Shown: positions 60,458-64,000 of the stretch, piece after piece
Layout: each line of letters starts with the position of its first letter
How positions within the stretch are numbered: the first letter of the stretch is position 1
Translations under genes and position numbers: made by a program
Notes under the pieces: generated by a model
The model's input: the letters and a program-made list of their open reading frames with translations, nothing else
Told to the model about the DNA's origin: nothing
The model's database searches: none
NCBI GenBank assembly: GCA_028280415.1
Contig: JANQLV010000012.1
Span: 1 to 64,000 of the forward strand
Direction of reading: 5' to 3'
DNA length: 64,000 nucleotides
Source of the DNA: Saprospiraceae bacterium
Lineage (GTDB): Bacteria; Bacteroidota; Bacteroidia; Chitinophagales; Saprospiraceae

Positions 60458-61594
60458 TCACAATTTTAATCGCATAGCACGCAAACTTTCTGCACTGTGA
60501 AAAGGAATTAATGCATCTACAAAAGGAAGTGCCGCTTTCATCCCCACTACTTCCGGCTGCCAGTCCTGGCTGGCAGCAAGGGGATTGAGCCAAATGACTT
60601 TGAGGGCTTTCCTGTGGATGCGTTTCATCTCGGCAGCCATCAGTTTGGCTTCTCCGGTATCCCAACCATCACTGAGAATCATAACTAAAGTCTTGTTATT
60701 CAAATAACGATGCGCAAATCGTTCATTAAAAGTTTTGAGCGAGCTGCCAATCTTCGTTCCACCGGCCCAGTCACTTACTTTGCTCAACACTTTTTCCAGA
60801 GATTGATTAATTGATTGCTGATCCAGTTCCGGAGTGATGCGATGAAGTCTTGTGCTAAAAACAAAGGTTTGAATTTTTGGGAAGGTGCTTTGAAAAGCAT
60901 ACATGAACTGGATAAAAAAACGGCTGTACAATTCCATTGATTTACTTACATCGCAAATGAGAATTACTTTGAGTTCGTCTTTTTTCTTTGCCCGATACAT
61001 AATTTCAATTAATTCGCCGTTGCGAAGAATATTTCTGCGTATGGTTTTTTTTAAATCAATCTGCTTTTTTTTGTGGGTAGTAGAAAATCGTCGGCTTCTT
61101 CGGTTGGCAATCTTGCGTACCAGTTTTTTTACCAGCCGAAATATCTCCCTTAATTCCCGCTCATCAAATTCCGGAAAACTGTTTTGACCAATGACTTCCA
61201 TTGGCGAATAGGAGGCCGTCTCTGTAAGTGATGTATTTTTATTTCCATAAAGCCATTGTTTGATTGCTTGTAAACCAGGTGTCTGAGATTTGGCTTTATT
61301 ATTTTTCTCTTTGGTTTCTTCTTCCTGCTCTTCAATTTTACTATCAACCGCATGATCCAGTTCTTTCCAGTACTGATGATATAATCCGGGAAATTTATGC
61401 AACTGTTTAACATTTTTACAAAGAGTCGTTTGTAAACAGAGTCGAAAAGAATCGGCATCCTGATATGGGCGAACGAACCGGATCGCATGTAGGCAATCCT
61501 GTTGTTCATCAGGGCCAATAAAGAAATCATTTTTTCGTAAGAATCTACAAAAAGCTATAATATTTGCACTGAGACTTGTTTGTCTTTTAATCAA
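60458..61594 (-). CDS. VWA-domain protein, CoxE-like
   Basis: The protein has 378 residues. The C-terminal half is a von Willebrand A domain with the MIDAS motif ICDVSKSME, a Thr in WAGGTKIGSS and an Asp in LSDGWDTGE. The N-terminal half matches CoxE-type proteins. Together with the MoxR ATPase upstream it resembles the CoxD/CoxE pair that helps mature the Mo-Cu site in CO dehydrogenase-type enzymes. The start is TTG at 61594, with AAAGGA about 8 nt upstream and no suitable ATG. It is the last gene of this leftward cluster. Confidence 0.85.
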   Translation of the reverse strand: MIKRQTSLSANIIAFCRFLRKNDFFIGPDEQQDCLHAIRFVRPYQDADSFRLCLQTTLCKNVKQLHKFPGLYHQYWKELDHAVDSKIEEQEEETKEKNNKAKSQTPGLQAIKQWLYGNKNTSLTETASYSPMEVIGQNSFPEFDERELREIFRLVKKLVRKIANRRSRRFSTTHKKKQIDLKKTIRRNILRNGELIEIMYRAKKKDELKVILICDVSKSMELYSRFFIQFMYAFQSTFPKIQTFVFSTRLHRITPELDQQSINQSLEKVLSKVSDWAGGTKIGSSLKTFNERFAHRYLNNKTLVMILSDGWDTGEAKLMAAEMKRIHRKALKVIWLNPLAASQDWQPEVVGMKAALPFVDALIPFHSAESLRAMRLKL

Positions 61595-61637
61595 AGTTTT
61601 TCCTTTCGGTCCGTATTTGATGATTGAAAATTAACAA

Positions 61638-62528
61638 TCAAAATTTGCGATTGACGCCGGTTTTTTCGAAAAGTTCACTCAAAGATAAACCCGTTTCGCG
61701 GATATCCTTCCAGTCCTTTAAAATGATACCCAGCGTTGATTCGACAATTTCTTGATCGAGATGATCAATATGCAGCGTTGCTAAAGCCTGGGCCCAATCC
61801 AGTGTCTCGGCTACTCCCGGAATCTTTTCTAATTGCATTTGCCGGAGTTCTTTCATGAATGCACAAATCTGAATACCCAGTTGCTCATCAATACCCGGAA
61901 CTTTTTTGCGAATAATCTCCAACTCCTTTTCCATGGAAGGATAGTCGATCCATAGATAAAAACACCTGCGTCTTAAAGCTTCTGACAATTCGCGCATCCG
62001 ATTAGAAGTAATGATAACCTGAGGAATCTGACGGGCTTTTATCGATCCCATTTCCGGAATACTAATTTGCCAATCGGAAAGCAACTCAAGCAAAAAGCTT
62101 TCAAATTCCTCGTCGGCACGATCGACTTCATCAATGAGCAACACAGGCGCTTTTTCCCGGGTAATGGCTTTAAGCAAAGGGCGCTTGAGCAGATAGGTTT
62201 CACTAAAGATCATGCCTTCCTTCTGGTCCATAGATAAACTTTCTGCCTCCATCATCTTGAGCGCCAGCAATTGCTTTTGATAATTCCACTCGTAAAGTGC
62301 CTGTTCGGCATGTAGCCCTTCATAACACTGTAAACGAATCAGTTCTGTTGAATCAAGACTAGCGAGTACCTTGGCAATTTCGGTTTTCCCAACACCCGGC
62401 GGTCCTTCAACCAATAAAGGTCTCTGCAGTTTTTTGGCCAGAAAGAGCGCCATGGCGATCGGTCTATCAGCAATATAACCCTGCTCGGCAAGGTCGGATT
62501 TCAAATCATCAATTCCACTTATCTGCAT
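61638..62528 (-). CDS. MoxR-family AAA+ ATPase, CoxD-like
   Basis: A 296-residue AAA+ protein. Walker A is EGPPGVGKTEIAK, Walker B is VLLIDEVDRAD, sensor 1 is VIITSNRMRELSEALRRRCF with the arginine finger set, and the C-terminal MoxR lid follows. MoxR ATPases pair with VWA proteins to load metal or remodel enzymes. It lies 43 bp before the VWA gene and 9 bp after the CoxM-like gene, so all three are co-transcribed. The CoxD role (insertion of Cu or S into a Mo hydroxylase site) is inference from context. Confidence 0.9.
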   Translation of the reverse strand: MQISGIDDLKSDLAEQGYIADRPIAMALFLAKKLQRPLLVEGPPGVGKTEIAKVLASLDSTELIRLQCYEGLHAEQALYEWNYQKQLLALKMMEAESLSMDQKEGMIFSETYLLKRPLLKAITREKAPVLLIDEVDRADEEFESFLLELLSDWQISIPEMGSIKARQIPQVIITSNRMRELSEALRRRCFYLWIDYPSMEKELEIIRKKVPGIDEQLGIQICAFMKELRQMQLEKIPGVAETLDWAQALATLHIDHLDQEIVESTLGIILKDWKDIRETGLSLSELFEKTGVNRKF

Positions 62529-62537
62529 CCTAAAATT

Positions 62538-63365
62538 TTAAAGTACTGCGCTTAAAGCTTTTCTTGCATAGACAGCAGCCAAATGTTTTCTGTAAGCTGA
62601 TTGAGCAAAATGATCACTCATCACCGAAACCGCATCAGCCGTATTTGCAGTAGCAGTTTCAATATCCGCTCCGGCCATAATGGCTTTTTCAATGGCCGTA
62701 TCCCGGAAAGGAGTAGCACTCACTCCATTGAAAGCGACTCTCGCTTCTCCGCCTTTTTCAACTGCTGCTGCACAGCCTACAATCGCAAATCGGGAAGCCG
62801 GCTGCGAAAACTTTACATAGGTCGAATTTGCATTAAAAGCCGTTTTGGGAATGCGGATGGCTGTAATTAGTTCGCTCTCCTGAACGGCAGTAGTAAACAT
62901 TCCCTGAAAAAATTGATCAATATCGACTTCTCTTTGCCCATCAGTACTTTTGATGACAATACTGGCATTGGCTGCAAGTAATACCGCCGGCCAGTCTGCA
63001 GCCGGATCCGCATGGGCAATACTTCCGCCAATGGTACCGAAATTTCTAACGGCAATATCTCCAATCATCGATGCGGCGGTTGTTATCATCGGGGCATGCT
63101 GACGAAGTACTTCATTCCTGGCAATTTCTGCATGTGTAGCACAGGCGCCAATGGTAATCGATTTTTCATTATCTCTTATTTCTTTTAATTCCGGTATTCC
63201 CGTGATGTCAATTAAGTTTTCCGGATCGTTGAGCCGGAGCTTCATAACGGGAATCAGACTATGACCACCAGCGATAATTTTACAATCATCACCTAAATCA
63301 TGTAAAAGCGATAAAACTTCATTTATATTATTTGGCTTTCTGTAAGCCACTTGAGGAGGTATCAT
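62538..63365 (-). CDS. FAD-binding medium subunit of a CO dehydrogenase/xanthine-oxidase-type Mo enzyme
   Basis: A 275-residue CoxM/CutM-like subunit. The FAD diphosphate motifs are IIAGGHSLIPVMKLRL (about 33-48) and FGTIGGSIAHADPAADWPAVLLA (about 110-130). A C-terminal CO_deh_flav_C domain follows (about 170-275). It relays electrons from the Mo and Fe-S subunits. The large Mo-binding and small 2Fe-2S subunits are not in the window and would be expected beyond 64000. Substrate (CO, purine, aldehyde or other) cannot be told from this subunit. Confidence 0.92.
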   Translation of the reverse strand: MIPPQVAYRKPNNINEVLSLLHDLGDDCKIIAGGHSLIPVMKLRLNDPENLIDITGIPELKEIRDNEKSITIGACATHAEIARNEVLRQHAPMITTAASMIGDIAVRNFGTIGGSIAHADPAADWPAVLLAANASIVIKSTDGQREVDIDQFFQGMFTTAVQESELITAIRIPKTAFNANSTYVKFSQPASRFAIVGCAAAVEKGGEARVAFNGVSATPFRDTAIEKAIMAGADIETATANTADAVSVMSDHFAQSAYRKHLAAVYARKALSAVL

Positions 63366-63405
63366 TTTTATTTTTATTTTATGTTTTAAAAATTAAAGTA
63401 AAACC

Positions 63406-64000
63406 TTAATCTATTTCAAGGTAATAAACCGCTTCCATAAAAATATCCGAAGCACTGTCTTCATTTTTGTCAACTTGTAACTCTTTTAAAACCCCCGCAA
63501 GGCTTAAGCGCTTTTCGGGCAATTTTTCTGTTCCTCTAACGTGAGCAATTACGAGAGACTCATCAGAACTTTCATCTTTTAATTCGTATACATCGTACTG
63601 ATCGATAATTGGTGTTAAGGTAAAAGTTGTTATATGATTTGGTCCGGCTACCGGAGTTATTACAAAACCTTTGAATTCGTCTTTTTGACTTTTTAGTTTA
63701 GGAATTCCGGTAATAATGGTATTGGAAGAAATTGACCCTTCATTAAGAACCTCTTTTACCGAACAGGTTTTGGGTTTGAATGATTGATAGGCTTTTTGTA
63801 AACCCGTATCCAGCTTTTCAATTATTTGTTGTTTATTTTCGGTCGTCATTTTTGAAAGAGAAAGCTCAAGAAAAAGCATCATCCTTTGCTTACCCGAAAA
63901 CAAACCAGCTATTTTAGACAGTTCTGATTTACTAATCAATCCATCATCCGCTTTGGTAAAGATATTATAAAATCTTCCCCCGTTATCCAAAGCCTTCAAG
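63406..64000 (-). CDS. Hypothetical protein, 5' end cut by window edge
   Basis: At least 198 residues are visible. The reading frame runs to the window edge without a credible start (the first in-frame codon seen is TTG), so the gene is incomplete. The N-terminal part visible has DNGGRFYNIFTKADDGLISKSEL, reminiscent of an EF-hand-like loop, and FSGKQRMMLFLELSLSK. The C-terminal part is beta-rich (FKGFVITPVAGPNHITTFTLTP). No family is recognised. It lies 40 bp upstream of the CoxM-like gene and is probably in the same operon. Confidence 0.7.
   Translation of the reverse strand, partial: LKALDNGGRFYNIFTKADDGLISKSELSKIAGLFSGKQRMMLFLELSLSKMTTENKQQIIEKLDTGLQKAYQSFKPKTCSVKEVLNEGSISSNTIITGIPKLKSQKDEFKGFVITPVAGPNHITTFTLTPIIDQYDVYELKDESSDESLVIAHVRGTEKLPEKRLSLAGVLKELQVDKNEDSASDIFMEAVYYLEID

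Noticed and set aside
1-64000. CRISPR arrays, rRNA, tRNA and transposase genes
   Set aside because: No regularly spaced direct repeats, no tRNA cloverleaf-like intergenic segments, no rRNA-like conserved blocks and no transposase frames were seen; a dedicated search would be needed to exclude a degenerate tRNA.

Overview
The window looks like a chromosomal segment of a Bacteroidota bacterium, probably from the Saprospira/Lewinella side of the phylum (the placement within the phylum is inference). The evidence is a type IX secretion (Por/gliding) sorting tail, several OmpA-like envelope proteins, a Reg_prop/Y_Y_Y sensor kinase, WG-repeat and DUF4412-type proteins, promoters of the TTG / TAnnTTTG type, weak Shine-Dalgarno sites and moderately AT-rich DNA. 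Most of the sequence is ordinary core genome. No rRNA, tRNA, CRISPR array or classical insertion sequence was seen.

Layout. 1-2755: an integron-like accessory end. A two-gene unit is bounded by attC-like folded sites, followed by a repeat-rich stretch and a tyrosine recombinase carrying two HARP-like repeats. 2865-10801: purB, a one-component-style sensor kinase with its LuxR/NarL-type regulator, a T9SS cargo protein, an OmpA protein and a lipoprotein. Two near-identical palindromic promoters link the regulator and the cargo gene. 10810-24618: envelope and housekeeping genes (AsmA-like, RNase D, methyltransferase, duplicated-NBD ABC ATPase, metallo-beta-lactamase fold hydrolase, ggt, msrB, fmt, OmpA). 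24633-32225: a probable RiPP or peptide-tailoring and export operon: alpha/beta hydrolase, C39-peptidase ABC transporter, HlyD adaptor, SnoaL-like lipoprotein, and a stand-alone LanB glutamylation-type domain with no elimination domain. 32431-49117: lpdA, envelope and coiled-coil proteins, folE, gdhA, a degenerate nicotinamidase-like protein, an M28 peptidase, a WG-repeat lipoprotein, a macrodomain-coaD operon, pruA, a voltage-gated ion channel, an exonuclease and a DUF4412 protein.

49191-64000: a molybdenum-cofactor neighbourhood. moeA and moaA run leftward. A cysteine desulfurase, a SufU-like protein, moaD and moaE run rightward in a tight operon. After a seven-heme cytochrome/TPR protein, a membrane protein, a GH-A-like lipoprotein, a beta-barrel-like protein and a formylglycine-generating-enzyme-like protein, the window ends in a leftward cluster: a CoxE-like VWA protein, a MoxR ATPase, a CoxM-like FAD subunit and a partial unknown gene. 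Such a cluster normally serves a Mo-containing xanthine-oxidase-family enzyme. Cofactor synthesis and a client-enzyme maturation cluster are therefore neighbours.

The three items most worth follow-up are the integron-like cassette unit with a non-IntI recombinase, the LanB-like/C39-ABC operon without a visible precursor peptide, and the paired palindrome promoters.
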